A program made the translations under genes and the position numbers. A stretch of DNA of 64,000 nt from Bacteroidaceae bacterium (GTDB lineage Bacteria; Bacteroidota; Bacteroidia; Bacteroidales; Bacteroidaceae): positions 1 through 64,000 of the forward strand of contig JAGBPB010000047.1 of the NCBI GenBank assembly GCA_017633615.1, given 5' to 3'. Below the pieces are notes generated by a model. The model saw nothing but the letters and a program-made list of their open reading frames with translations. It was not told the origin of the DNA and made no database searches. Below are positions 27,599 through 36,071 of the stretch, one piece after another (position 1 is the first letter of the stretch; the number at the start of each line of letters is the position of its first letter).

Positions 27599-28888
27599 TT
27601 AACGGTTATATATTCTCAGAGTCTTGCCGGCCCTGATGTTGTCACTCTTAAGGTTGTTCCAGTTCTTAATGTTCCTGACCGTAGTATGATACTTTATGGC
27701 TATGCTGCCCAGCGTCTCACCTGATTTGATCTTATGGGTGATGTAGGTCACACGGTTGGTCATGTCATCATCTATGTAAGCCAGCTTGGCCTTGGGGAAG
27801 AACTGATCCTTCTGATACTCATAGAGTGAGTCACCGGCCTCCACAAGCGGGCGTATGTACTGCTGCGGGAGCGTGAGCACGCAGGTGCGGTAAGCGCCGG
27901 GTATAACCTCAGTGAGATACTGCGGGTTGAGCGCGTTGAACTCTTCCTTGCTTATGCCGCTGTAGTGTATGAGCTGCCCTATGTGCAGGTTACGCTCTAT
28001 GTGCAGCGTGTCTGTCTGCGGCGGGCGTGCTGACTCCATGGGGCATATGCCGTGCTCCCTGTAGTAGTTCATAGCGTAGTTCACGGCTATGAAGGCAGGC
28101 AGATAACCGCGTGTCTCACGCGGCAGATAGGGGTAGATATCCCAGAAATCACGCTTGCCGCCTGAACGGGTGATAGCCTTTGTTATGTTGCCGGGACCGC
28201 AGTTGTAGGCCGATATGGCCAATGACCAGTCACCGAACATGTCATACAGGTCACGCAGGTGGTGTGCGGCGGCATCGGACTCCTTGATTATGTCATAGCG
28301 GTCATCAACCAGGCTGTTCACGTAGAGCCCGTATTTGCGTCCGGTGCTGTAAATGAACTGCCATAGTCCGGCGGCACCGGCACGGGAGTATGCCTTGGGC
28401 TTGAGGGCTGACTCAACTATGGGCAGATATTTAAGCTCAACGGGAACATTGTACTTGAGCAGGGCCTCAACAAAAATATCCTCATACATGGGGAGTATTC
28501 CCAATGCAAAGGATATCACTTTACGGTTACGGCCCACATATGCGTCTATTGAGTTGCGTGTCACATAGTTGTAAGGCATCTCCACGATGGTGGGCAGGGC
28601 GCTCAGACGCTGGGCATATATGGTGTCGCTGAATTTGGGGTTCACAGAACCCTCAAGACAGTCATCGTCAAGAGTCATGTAATGTATTGAGGCCCATAAG
28701 TTCATGAGGCTGTCCACGTCATAGCTCATGCTCTCCGGAAACTCCACGGTGAGTGAATCCAGACAGACGGCGGTGCTGTCCATAAAGACATCAGTGCTGT
28801 CCGGCAGTATATCCTGCGCTACGGCCTGGTGGGCTGATGTCAGTGAGAATGCAAATGCTGCAATATATGTCAATCTGCTTATGTTCAT
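27599..28888 (-). CDS. mltD: Membrane-bound lytic murein transglycosylase D-like
   Basis: Cleaves glycan strands with 1,6-anhydro product formation. The 429-residue product has a signal peptide (ending AVAQ, ~25) and an SLT/family 1 transglycosylase domain with the catalytic glutamate in LPIVESALKP (E159) followed by SRAGAAGLWQF. One C-terminal LysM domain (~380-427, IKSGETLGSIAIKYH) follows. It has no lipobox, unlike E. coli MltD. Its ATG overlaps the DUF5683 stop (TGATG). Confidence 0.92.
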   Translation of the reverse strand: MNISRLTYIAAFAFSLTSAHQAVAQDILPDSTDVFMDSTAVCLDSLTVEFPESMSYDVDSLMNLWASIHYMTLDDDCLEGSVNPKFSDTIYAQRLSALPTIVEMPYNYVTRNSIDAYVGRNRKVISFALGILPMYEDIFVEALLKYNVPVELKYLPIVESALKPKAYSRAGAAGLWQFIYSTGRKYGLYVNSLVDDRYDIIKESDAAAHHLRDLYDMFGDWSLAISAYNCGPGNITKAITRSGGKRDFWDIYPYLPRETRGYLPAFIAVNYAMNYYREHGICPMESARPPQTDTLHIERNLHIGQLIHYSGISKEEFNALNPQYLTEVIPGAYRTCVLTLPQQYIRPLVEAGDSLYEYQKDQFFPKAKLAYIDDDMTNRVTYITHKIKSGETLGSIAIKYHTTVRNIKNWNNLKSDNIRAGKTLRIYNR

Positions 28889-29706
28889 CAGAAATTAAAG
28901 GCTAAGGAGAATCCGGCCGTGGGAGCTCCGCGGTGGTCCATCATTATGCGCGGCTCAATATTGAAACTCAGGTCAGGCGAGATGTCAAAATGTGACAGTT
29001 CAGCATCCACATAAGCGTCAATGGCGGCTATCACATACATACCAGCAAACGCAAATATACTCAGGTCGCGATAACGGCGGTACTTGTTCTTGCGCTGCTT
29101 GAACACATCCTTGAGCCACTCCTCCATGCTTGTGTCAATCTCATAGTGCGGGGGCAGAAAGTCCTCATAGCTCTTGGTGTCGGGGTCATCATCCATGATA
29201 TCCACATATGCATTCTGGTAATCCTTGTAGGTGGACTGGTTCCAGGTCAGCGCATAGATGCACCCCACATATCCTCCATAGACTATGGGCAGTTTCCAGT
29301 ACTTGCGGTTGTATATCTGTCCTCCGCCCGGCACCAGCAGTGAGAACCATACGGCCAGCCTGGGCTCAGGTATCCACTCAGAGGCGTTCAGGGTAATCCG
29401 TTCCAACTCCTGCTGCTCCTTTTCTTTCCAGGTTATGCGCTTGTGTCCGTCATCCTGCTCTGCAGTTTCTCTGATAAGGTCAGAGTCCTGCTGCTCCTCA
29501 AAGTGCAGATTCCTTACAAACTCCATCTCGCGCTGCCATGTGGCAGTATCATTGAGTGAGCGGTATATGCTGTCTATGCGGGCACTCCTGAGTGAATCAT
29601 CATTGAACTCTATGCCGCCTGCTATCTGTGACCGGACCGGGAGGGCGGTCATCACTGCCATGAGGCAGAGCAGTGCGGTTTTTATGATTCCGGAGCGGAT
29701 GGTCAT
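28888..29706 (-). CDS. DUF5683 domain protein
   Basis: A 272-residue envelope protein of unknown function. It has a signal peptide (~1-26, ending VRSQ), then a charged segment, and the DUF5683 core with SLLVPGGGQIYNRKYWKLP and two hydrophobic segments (YGGYVGCIYAL and FAFAGMYVIAAIDAYVDA). In Bacteroidetes this family regularly sits between parB and an lytic transglycosylase, as here. It overlaps parB by 4 nt and mltD by 1 nt. Confidence 0.88.
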   Translation of the reverse strand: MTIRSGIIKTALLCLMAVMTALPVRSQIAGGIEFNDDSLRSARIDSIYRSLNDTATWQREMEFVRNLHFEEQQDSDLIRETAEQDDGHKRITWKEKEQQELERITLNASEWIPEPRLAVWFSLLVPGGGQIYNRKYWKLPIVYGGYVGCIYALTWNQSTYKDYQNAYVDIMDDDPDTKSYEDFLPPHYEIDTSMEEWLKDVFKQRKNKYRRYRDLSIFAFAGMYVIAAIDAYVDAELSHFDISPDLSFNIEPRIMMDHRGAPTAGFSLAFNF

Positions 29707-30569
29707 TTCTTAAGGCGGTCAAACAGTTGCATTAAACGTGCCAGGTCATCCTCATTCTTGAATGAGATGCTTATGTTGCCTGCGCCCTTGGCGTTAGTCT
29801 TGAGCTTTACGGGGGCGTTCAGGAACTTGGAGAGCTGGCGGCTCAAAGGAGCCAGAGCATCATCGGTAACAGCCTTCTTTGCCTTGGGACGGCCCTCATT
29901 CATCTGGCGGGCCTTCTCTTCAACCATTCGTACGGAATAGCCGTACTTGGTCAGCTCATGGAACAGCTGCAGCTGCTTCATGGGATCGTCAATGGCCAGC
30001 AGAGCGCGGGCGTGACCCATGTCTATCTGCTTGTTCTTGAGCGCCACCTGGATCTCAGCCGGCAGCTTGAGCAGACGTATGTAGTTGGCTATGGTGGCGC
30101 GTTTCTTACCTATACGTGATGAGAGCTGCTCCTGGGTCATGTTATAGACCTCAAGCAGGTTCTGGCATGCAAGCGCAACTTCCATTGAGTTCAGGTCCTC
30201 ACGCTGTATGTTTTCAATCAGGGCCATCGCCATCACGTTCTCGTCATCGGCGGTACGTATGTAAGCAGGTATGGTCTTGAGGCCTGCTATCACGGCAGCA
30301 CGGAATCGGCGCTCACCGGCTATGATCTGGTAATCGCCTTCTGCCATCTTACGTAGCGTAATGGGCTGAATGATACCTATCTCGCGTAGTGACTCGGCAA
30401 GTTCCTGAAGGCTCTCCTCATCAAAGTCACGGCGGGGCTGGTCCGGGTTGGGGTGTATCTGTTCCAGAGGCACCTCATTGATGGATGAGGAGCCCTGTGT
30501 CTTTACAAAATCAGTTGATATAAGAGCATCAAGGCCGCGGCCCAGTGCTGATTTTTTAGGGGGTGTCAT
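29703..30569 (-). CDS. parB: Chromosome partitioning protein ParB
   Basis: A CTP-dependent clamp that loads at parS and spreads. The 288-residue product carries LGRGLDALIS at the N-terminus, the CTPase/ParB-N motif (NPDQPRRDFDEESLQEL, then GERRFRAA) and a helix-turn-helix (LSSRIGKKRATIANYIRLLKL). The basic C-terminal dimer domain ends in FDRLKK. It lies 7 nt downstream of parA. I found no palindromic parS candidate in the window. Confidence 0.95.
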   Translation of the reverse strand: MTPPKKSALGRGLDALISTDFVKTQGSSSINEVPLEQIHPNPDQPRRDFDEESLQELAESLREIGIIQPITLRKMAEGDYQIIAGERRFRAAVIAGLKTIPAYIRTADDENVMAMALIENIQREDLNSMEVALACQNLLEVYNMTQEQLSSRIGKKRATIANYIRLLKLPAEIQVALKNKQIDMGHARALLAIDDPMKQLQLFHELTKYGYSVRMVEEKARQMNEGRPKAKKAVTDDALAPLSRQLSKFLNAPVKLKTNAKGAGNISISFKNEDDLARLMQLFDRLKK

Positions 30570-30576
30570 CTCTTTT

Positions 30577-31338
30577 TCAGTTTTTGTTCAGTATTTCCTG
30601 GGCAAGGGCCAGATAGTTCTTGGCACCCTTGGAGTCTGCGTCATAGAGTATTGCGGGCAGGCCGTAGCTGGGAGCCTCGCTCAGCTTGACGTTACGGGCT
30701 ATGATAGTCTCAAACACCAGCTCCTGGAAATGCTTCTTTATCTCATCATATATCTGGTTGCTCAGACGCAGACGTGAGTCATACATGGTGAGCAGGAATC
30801 CCTCAATGTCAAGTGCGGGATTCAGTTTGGTCTTGATAATGCGTATGGTGTTGAGCAACTTGCTAATACCCTCCAGGGCAAAATACTCACACTGCACGGG
30901 GATTATGATTGAGTCAGCTGCGGTGAGTGAGTTGACCGTTATCAGTCCCAGTGAAGGAGAGCAGTCTATCAGGATATAGTCATAGTCATTCCTTATGCCT
31001 GAGAGCATCTTCTTCATCACAGTCTCGCGGCTTTCCATGTTCATGAGCTCCAGCTCGGCACCCACCAGGTCAATGTGTGACGGCATCACATAGAGTCCGT
31101 CAATGCAGCCCTTTATGATGGCATCCTTGGGATTGTTGCCGTTCACCAGGCACTCATAGACAGTGCAGCTCAGTGACTGGATGTCAATACCCAGGCCAGA
31201 TGAGGCGTTTGCCTGCGGGTCAGCATCCACTACAAGAACCTTTTTTTCAAGCGTGGCAAGTGATGCGGCCAGGTTTATGGTGGTCGTAGTTTTACCTACG
31301 CCGCCCTTCTGATTGGCCAATGCTATGATTTTTCCCAT
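30577..31338 (-). CDS. parA: Chromosome partitioning ATPase ParA/Soj
   Basis: A dimerising ATPase that moves ParB-parS complexes on the nucleoid. The 253-residue product has the deviant Walker [10 protein letters not shown] (~11-19), Walker A' and Walker B ([13 protein letters not shown]). No N-terminal HTH is present, so it is the chromosomal Soj type. It is first gene of the parA-parB-DUF5683-mltD-rel run and divergent from lpxB. Confidence 0.95.
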   Translation of the reverse strand: MGKIIALANQKGGVGKTTTTINLAASLATLEKKVLVVDADPQANASSGLGIDIQSLSCTVYECLVNGNNPKDAIIKGCIDGLYVMPSHIDLVGAELELMNMESRETVMKKMLSGIRNDYDYILIDCSPSLGLITVNSLTAADSIIIPVQCEYFALEGISKLLNTIRIIKTKLNPALDIEGFLLTMYDSRLRLSNQIYDEIKKHFQELVFETIIARNVKLSEAPSYGLPAILYDADSKGAKNYLALAQEILNKN

Positions 31339-31398
31339 GCGTTTTCAGTTTTAGGGTGTGAAGTTACTGCAAAAAATCGGGATTTCTGAAAATTATAG

Positions 31399-31406
31399 TA
31401 ATTTTG
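31399..31406 (+). promoter_or_regulatory. -7 box of lpxB
   Basis: TAATTTTG matches TAnnTTTG and lies ~20 nt before the lpxB ATG at 31427. No clear -33 TTTG is visible. Confidence 0.5.
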
Positions 31407-31426
31407 ACACCGCCAAAACAACAGAT

Positions 31427-32545
31427 ATGAAATACTACTTGGTTGCGGGTGAGGCATCAGGTGATCTGCATGCCTCTAATCTCATGAAATCAATAGCCCG
31501 GAGGGATGCCTCTGCGCAGTTCCGTTGTTTTGGAGGTGACATGATGCAGGCCGCCGGCGGCAAGCTTGTAAAACACTATCGCGAGCTGGCATACATGGGG
31601 TTCTGGCCCGTAATCACCCATCTGGGCTCCATACTGGGCGGAGCAAGACTCTGTTTCAATGATATCGGTGAGTGGAAACCTGATGCAGTAATCCTTGTGG
31701 ACTATCCGGGTTTCAATCTCTCCATTGCAAAAAAAGTACACAAACTGGGTATTCCGGTATATTACTACATTTCACCCAAGATATGGGCCTGGAAGAGTTG
31801 GCGCATAAAGAACATACGCCGTGATGTCGATGAGCTCTTCTCTATCCTTCCGTTTGAGGTGGAGTATTTCCGCCACAGGCGTTATAACATACGCTACGTA
31901 GGTAATCCCACTGTTGATGAGGTAACCGCCTATAAGGCTGACAGCAAGCGCAAGCCCGCTCTGACTGATGACGGCCGCCGCGTCATTGCACTGCTTGCCG
32001 GTAGCCGCCGCCAGGAGATAAGGCGCAACCTTCCCGTAATGCTTGAGTCGATAAAAAATATTGACTGCATACGTCCTGTCCTGGCATGTGCGCCGGGCAT
32101 TGACAAGGAGTTCTATGACAGTATCCCGGGTGCTGCCGGTATTGAGAAGGTGTACGGTAACACCTTCGGGTTGCTTGAATGTGCCTACGCCGCTCTGGTT
32201 ACATCGGGTACAGCCACCCTTGAGACGGCGCTGTTTGATGTGCCGCAGGTGGTGTGCTACAGACTGCCTATGGCTTGGGCCGCCCGTCTGCTTGTAAGGA
32301 TACGTTTTGTATCACTGGTAAATCTGGTATCAGACTCAGAGGTGGTTCCTGAACTGCTGGGTGCCGATATGAATGCCCGGAACGTTTACGGGCATCTTAT
32401 GCCTCTTATGGCCGATACTGCGGAACGTCGCATGCAGTTGGAGGGTTACGCCCGCATGAAAACACTGCTTGGCCCGGCCGGAGCACCTGACCGCGCGGCA
32501 GAACAGATTATAGATCTCTTAAAAGTAAAAGCCAATCAGGCTTAA
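31427..32545 (+). CDS. lpxB: Lipid-A-disaccharide synthase
   Basis: Condenses UDP-2,3-diacylglucosamine with lipid X in lipid A synthesis. The ~372-residue product starts MKYYLVAGEASGDLHASNLM and shows the GT19 motifs DYPGFNL, YYISPKIWAWK, LPFEVEYF, YVGNPTVDE, LLAGSRRQEI and TSGTATLETAL. The ATG at 31427 is chosen because the conserved N-terminus begins there. It overlaps the cdsA end convergently by 27 nt. Confidence 0.95.
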   Translation: MKYYLVAGEASGDLHASNLMKSIARRDASAQFRCFGGDMMQAAGGKLVKHYRELAYMGFWPVITHLGSILGGARLCFNDIGEWKPDAVILVDYPGFNLSIAKKVHKLGIPVYYYISPKIWAWKSWRIKNIRRDVDELFSILPFEVEYFRHRRYNIRYVGNPTVDEVTAYKADSKRKPALTDDGRRVIALLAGSRRQEIRRNLPVMLESIKNIDCIRPVLACAPGIDKEFYDSIPGAAGIEKVYGNTFGLLECAYAALVTSGTATLETALFDVPQVVCYRLPMAWAARLLVRIRFVSLVNLVSDSEVVPELLGADMNARNVYGHLMPLMADTAERRMQLEGYARMKTLLGPAGAPDRAAEQIIDLLKVKANQA

Positions 32546-33361
32546 GTAGATTACCGTAGCGGGTATAGCCAGCAGGGCGCTGTCAAAACGGTCCAGCATG
32601 CCGCCGTGTCCCGGCAGTATCTTACCTGAATCCTTTATTCCCATCTCACGTTTCATGAGTGACTCAATGAGGTCGCCCCAGGTGCCGAATAGGACTACTA
32701 CGAGTGCCATTCCTATCCAAACCCATACCGGCATAAAGCTGTACCAGTCAGGCAGGAACCTGTGCAGCAGGAATGCTGCCACCATAGTGAGTACGGCACC
32801 GCCTATGGAGCCCTCCCAGGTCTTCTTGGGTGATATGCGCTCAAACAGCTTATGCCTGCCGATGGTGCATCCGGTACAGTATGCACCTACGTCATTGCAC
32901 CACAGGAACACAAACAGCGTGAGCGGAATAACCGGGCTGTATCCTGTGCCGGGACCCTTGGCGTCAAAGGCCAGCAGTGATGTCAGTGCATACGGCAGGG
33001 CTATGTATATAACCGGGAACAGGGTATTCACCCAGTCATTTATGGGGCTGGGCTTCTTGAAATAGAGCTCACGTACCATTATCACAATCAGGGTGCATAC
33101 AAACGGCAGGAACAGTACGGCACTGCCTTGCATTACTGACAGGCCCACTATTGCAGCATAGAATGTGAATGCTGCCACAGTGGCCCACAGGCGGCTTACA
33201 TTAGCCTGCTTGTATTTGTTGGCCAGCCCTGTATATTCTATTGTGGTCAGTATGGTGCATACCGCAAAAAGCCCTATAAACCAAGGGGCTCCTTTCAGTA
33301 TGCAGAACAGCATGATGAATGAAAACACCACTGCCGTTACAGTTCTAATCAAGAAGTTCAT
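32519..33361 (-). CDS. cdsA: Phosphatidate cytidylyltransferase
   Basis: Makes CDP-diacylglycerol from CTP and phosphatidic acid, the precursor used by PssA. The 280-residue product is a polytopic membrane protein with the signature SPKKTWEGSIGG and KDSGKILPGHGGMLDRFD. It follows ftsH by 12 nt and probably shares the rsfS-ftsH-cdsA transcript. Its 3' end overlaps lpxB. Confidence 0.95.
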   Translation of the reverse strand: MNFLIRTVTAVVFSFIMLFCILKGAPWFIGLFAVCTILTTIEYTGLANKYKQANVSRLWATVAAFTFYAAIVGLSVMQGSAVLFLPFVCTLIVIMVRELYFKKPSPINDWVNTLFPVIYIALPYALTSLLAFDAKGPGTGYSPVIPLTLFVFLWCNDVGAYCTGCTIGRHKLFERISPKKTWEGSIGGAVLTMVAAFLLHRFLPDWYSFMPVWVWIGMALVVVLFGTWGDLIESLMKREMGIKDSGKILPGHGGMLDRFDSALLAIPATVIYLSLIGFYF

Positions 33362-33373
33362 ACCTAAGATATT

Positions 33374-35341
33374 TTAGGGTTCAACTTTGTCCTTGTTCTC
33401 AACCACTGGTGCGGCGTCAGATGCTTTCTCTTCCTCCAGTATCTCATCACTGCGTGATGCCCACGGACGTTTGCCGAATATCTTCTCCACATCCTCAGCC
33501 ATTATGACCTCACGCTCTATGAGCAGCTGTGCCAGTTGGTGGTGTCCCTCCTGGTGCTCCAGCAGCAGCTTCTTGCCGCGCTCGTACTGCTGTGCTATGA
33601 GGGCCTTCACCTCCTCGTCAATAAGCTGTGCGGTATTGTCGCTGTAGGGCTTCTGGAAAGCGTATTCGTCAGTGCTGCTGTAGTAGCACAGGTTGGGCAG
33701 CTTGTCGCTCATGCCGGCGTATGCTATCATGCCGTAAGCCTGCTTGGTCACACGCTCCAGGTCATTCATGGCGCCGGTTGAAATATGTCCGGTAAAGAGC
33801 TCCTCAGCCGCACGTCCGCCCAGTGTGGCGCACATCTCATCCAGCATCTGCTCCTTGGTGGTTATCTGGCGCTCCTCAGGCAGATACCAGGCGGCGCCAA
33901 GAGCACGTCCGCGCGGTACTATGGTAACCTTAATAAGCGGGTTGGCATACTCCAGGAACCATGACAGTGTGGCGTGACCGGCCTCATGCAGCGCAATGGT
34001 ACGCTTCTCTTCAGCCGTAAGCACCTTGGTCTTCTTTTCCAGACCTCCCACAATACGGTCAACGGCTGCCAGGAAATCATCCTTCTCAACCTTCTTCTTG
34101 TTGTGGCGGGCTGCTATCAGGGCGGCCTCATTACATACGTTTGCTATGTCGGCACCTGAGAATCCGGGGGTCTGGCGGGCCAGCAGGTCTATGTCAACAT
34201 CCTTGCTCAGCCTTATGTTCTTAAGGTGAACGCCGAATACCTCCTTGCGCTCGTTCAGGTCAGGCAGGTCCAGATGGATCTGGCGGTCAAAACGTCCGGC
34301 ACGCAGCAGGGCCTTGTCCAGAATATCCACGCGGTTGGTGGCTGCCAGTATTATCACACCGCTGTTGGTGCCGAATCCGTCCATCTCAGTGAGCAGCTGG
34401 TGCAGGGTGTTCTCACGCTCGTCATTGCCGCCCATAGCAGGGTTCTTGCCGCGGGCGCGGCCCACAGCGTCAATCTCATCAATGAATATTATGCAGGGGG
34501 CTTTCTCCTTGGCCTGGCGGAACAGGTCACGTACTCTTGATGCGCCCACGCCTACAAACATCTCCACAAAGTCAGAGCCTGACAGTGAGAAGAAAGGAAC
34601 ATCAGCCTCACCTGCCACAGCCTTGGCCAGCAGGGTCTTACCTGTACCCGGAGGGCCTACCAGCAGCGCACCCTTGGGTATCTTGCCGCCCAGGTCAGTA
34701 TATTTGCGGGGGTTCTTGAGGAACTCCACAATCTCCTCAACCTCAGTCTTGGCCTCAGCCTGTCCGGCCACATCCTTAAAGGTGACGCGGTCAGCCTGTC
34801 CCTTCTCATACATCTTGGCCTTGGATTTACCTACATTGAACACTCCGCCGCCACCAGCGGCACCGCCGCCTATGCGTCTGGTCAAAATTATCCAGAGTCC
34901 TATTATGAGTATGAACGGGAATATGTTTATGAGTATCTCAGTCAGGGTGTGTGATTTCTTGCGGTACTCCACCTGGCCGGTAAATTTGCCCTGGGCCTCG
35001 GCGTTGTCTATATATTCCTGCAGGTTGTCCATTGAGCCTACTCCTACGGTGAGCATGGGCTTTACCATAGGCTGCTGCTGCAGGGCGCGGTCACCGAATA
35101 CGTACCTGGCAGAGTCAGGTTTTATGAACATGTCAACGGTGTTCATGTTGGAGTAGATAACAAGCTCGCTTACGTAGCCCTTGTCCATATACTCCTTGAA
35201 CTGGGTATATGTGGCTTCACCGTTCAAGGCGGTTTTGTCATCCTTGAGCAGTATCCAACCCAATCCAATAAACAATATTATGTAGAACCATGAAAGGCTC
35301 TTTAATCCGCCTTTAGGTTTTTTGTCTTTATTGTCTGCCAT
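33374..35341 (-). CDS. ftsH: ATP-dependent zinc metalloprotease FtsH
   Basis: A membrane-anchored AAA+ protease for quality control of membrane and short-lived proteins. The 655-residue product has a TM helix at ~17-32, a periplasmic domain, a second TM helix (~136-153) and a Gly-rich linker. The AAA domain has Walker A GPPGTGKT (229-236), Walker B IIFIDEID and SRH, and the zinc motif is HEAGH (452-456). It is middle gene of rsfS-ftsH-cdsA, 34 nt after rsfS. Confidence 0.97.
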   Translation of the reverse strand: MADNKDKKPKGGLKSLSWFYIILFIGLGWILLKDDKTALNGEATYTQFKEYMDKGYVSELVIYSNMNTVDMFIKPDSARYVFGDRALQQQPMVKPMLTVGVGSMDNLQEYIDNAEAQGKFTGQVEYRKKSHTLTEILINIFPFILIIGLWIILTRRIGGGAAGGGGVFNVGKSKAKMYEKGQADRVTFKDVAGQAEAKTEVEEIVEFLKNPRKYTDLGGKIPKGALLVGPPGTGKTLLAKAVAGEADVPFFSLSGSDFVEMFVGVGASRVRDLFRQAKEKAPCIIFIDEIDAVGRARGKNPAMGGNDERENTLHQLLTEMDGFGTNSGVIILAATNRVDILDKALLRAGRFDRQIHLDLPDLNERKEVFGVHLKNIRLSKDVDIDLLARQTPGFSGADIANVCNEAALIAARHNKKKVEKDDFLAAVDRIVGGLEKKTKVLTAEEKRTIALHEAGHATLSWFLEYANPLIKVTIVPRGRALGAAWYLPEERQITTKEQMLDEMCATLGGRAAEELFTGHISTGAMNDLERVTKQAYGMIAYAGMSDKLPNLCYYSSTDEYAFQKPYSDNTAQLIDEEVKALIAQQYERGKKLLLEHQEGHHQLAQLLIEREVIMAEDVEKIFGKRPWASRSDEILEEEKASDAAPVVENKDKVEP

Positions 35342-35375
35342 AATTGATAATGTCAGTAAGGTTTATGTCAACGTG

Positions 35376-35744
35376 TCAGCCCACATCGGGGATATCCTCC
35401 AGAACCGCATCGGCCCACAGATGCTCCAGGTCATAGAACTTGCGCAACTCAGGTATGAAAATGTGCACCATCACGTCACCATAATCCATAGCTATCCAGT
35501 GGGCATAGCGTGCGCCCTCCACAAAGTCAGGCTTGCGGCTCTCCTTTACGCGTACGGTCTCACGTATTGAGTCCTCTATGGCTAATGTCTGGTTTGGTGT
35601 GCCTCCCTCACAGATTACAAAATAACGGCATACGGTATCCTCTATGCCGGTAAGGTCAGCTACGGTTATGCTTGCACCCTTGCGCTCTTGAATTCCTTCA
35701 ATGATGCTGTCTATTATACTCTCCCTCTTTTTCTTTTTTGCCAT
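35376..35744 (-). CDS. rsfS: Ribosome silencing factor RsfS
   Basis: Binds L14 of the large subunit and blocks subunit joining in stationary phase. The ~122-residue product starts MAKKKKRESIIDSII and shows the Iojap/RsfS motifs DLTGIEDTVCRYFVICEG, ARYAHWIAMDYGDVMVHIF and FYDLEHLWADA. The ATG at 35744 begins the conserved region; the longer open frame upstream lacks family similarity. A -7 box TACTTTTG lies at 35776-35783 (complement). Confidence 0.95.
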   Translation of the reverse strand: MAKKKKRESIIDSIIEGIQERKGASITVADLTGIEDTVCRYFVICEGGTPNQTLAIEDSIRETVRVKESRKPDFVEGARYAHWIAMDYGDVMVHIFIPELRKFYDLEHLWADAVLEDIPDVG

Positions 35745-35775
35745 TATAAGTTTTGATGGGTTTTCTCTGATTTCA

Positions 35776-35783
35776 CAAAAGTA
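35776..35783 (-). promoter_or_regulatory. -7 box of the rsfS-ftsH-cdsA operon
   Basis: TACTTTTG on the minus strand matches TAnnTTTG and leaves a leader of ~27 nt before rsfS. Confidence 0.55.
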
Positions 35784-35885
35784 ATCAAAAAGTTGAACGC
35801 CCCATATTTTGAGTGGGCATTTCTTTTTTTCAAAAGTAAATGGGCAAAAATTATGCCAAAAAGTTTGCGTTACATAAAAAAGCAG

Positions 35886-35893
35886 TATCTTTG
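35886..35893 (+). promoter_or_regulatory. Promoter of tRNA-Gln
   Basis: TTTG, 18 nt, then TATCTTTG: a full match to the -33/-7 consensus, about 20 nt before the mature tRNA. Confidence 0.75.
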
Positions 35894-35914
35894 CACCGCT
35901 TTTGAGCAATGTAC

Positions 35915-35985
35915 TGGGCTATGGTGTAATGGTAACACTGCAGATTCTGGTCCTGCCTTTCCTGGTTCGAGTCCGGGTAGCCCAG
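35915..35985 (+). tRNA. tRNA-Gln (anticodon CTG)
   Basis: A 71-nt cloverleaf. Acceptor TGGGCTA/TAGCCCA with discriminator G, D stem GTGT/ACAC, anticodon loop TTCTGGT (anticodon CTG), T arm CCTGG-TTCGAGT-CCGGG. CCA is not encoded. The last anticodon-stem pair (A at 35944, C at 35952) is mismatched; the rest pairs. The identity rests on the anticodon plus the G discriminator. Confidence 0.93.
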
Positions 35986-35991
35986 CAAAAG

Positions 35992-36016
35992 GAGACGCAT
36001 CGCGTCTCTTTTTTTG
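35992..36016 (+). terminator. Rho-independent terminator of tRNA-Gln
   Basis: GAGACGC (35992-35998), loop ATC, GCGTCTC (36002-36008), then a run of T residues. It lies just after the tRNA. Confidence 0.88.
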
Positions 36017-36037
36017 TGTGGTATCATGAACAATCGT

Positions 36038-36045
36038 TACCTTTG
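36038..36045 (+). promoter_or_regulatory. -7 box of the glycosyltransferase gene
   Basis: TACCTTTG matches TAnnTTTG. It leaves ~24 nt of leader, with AGGA at 36061-36064, before the TTG start at 36072. Confidence 0.5.
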
Positions 36046-36071
36046 CCGTGAAATAAAAAAAGGAAACTGTT

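Noticed and set aside
29703..31338. A parS site near parAB
   Set aside because: I looked for palindromes around CACGTG. The occurrences in the window (for example near 18850, 24510, 41740 and 60205) lie in coding sequence and lack the flanking GTT/AAC symmetry of parS.
35745..35909. Long N-terminal extension of RsfS
   Set aside because: The extra 55 codons lack family similarity and contain the -7 box of the operon.
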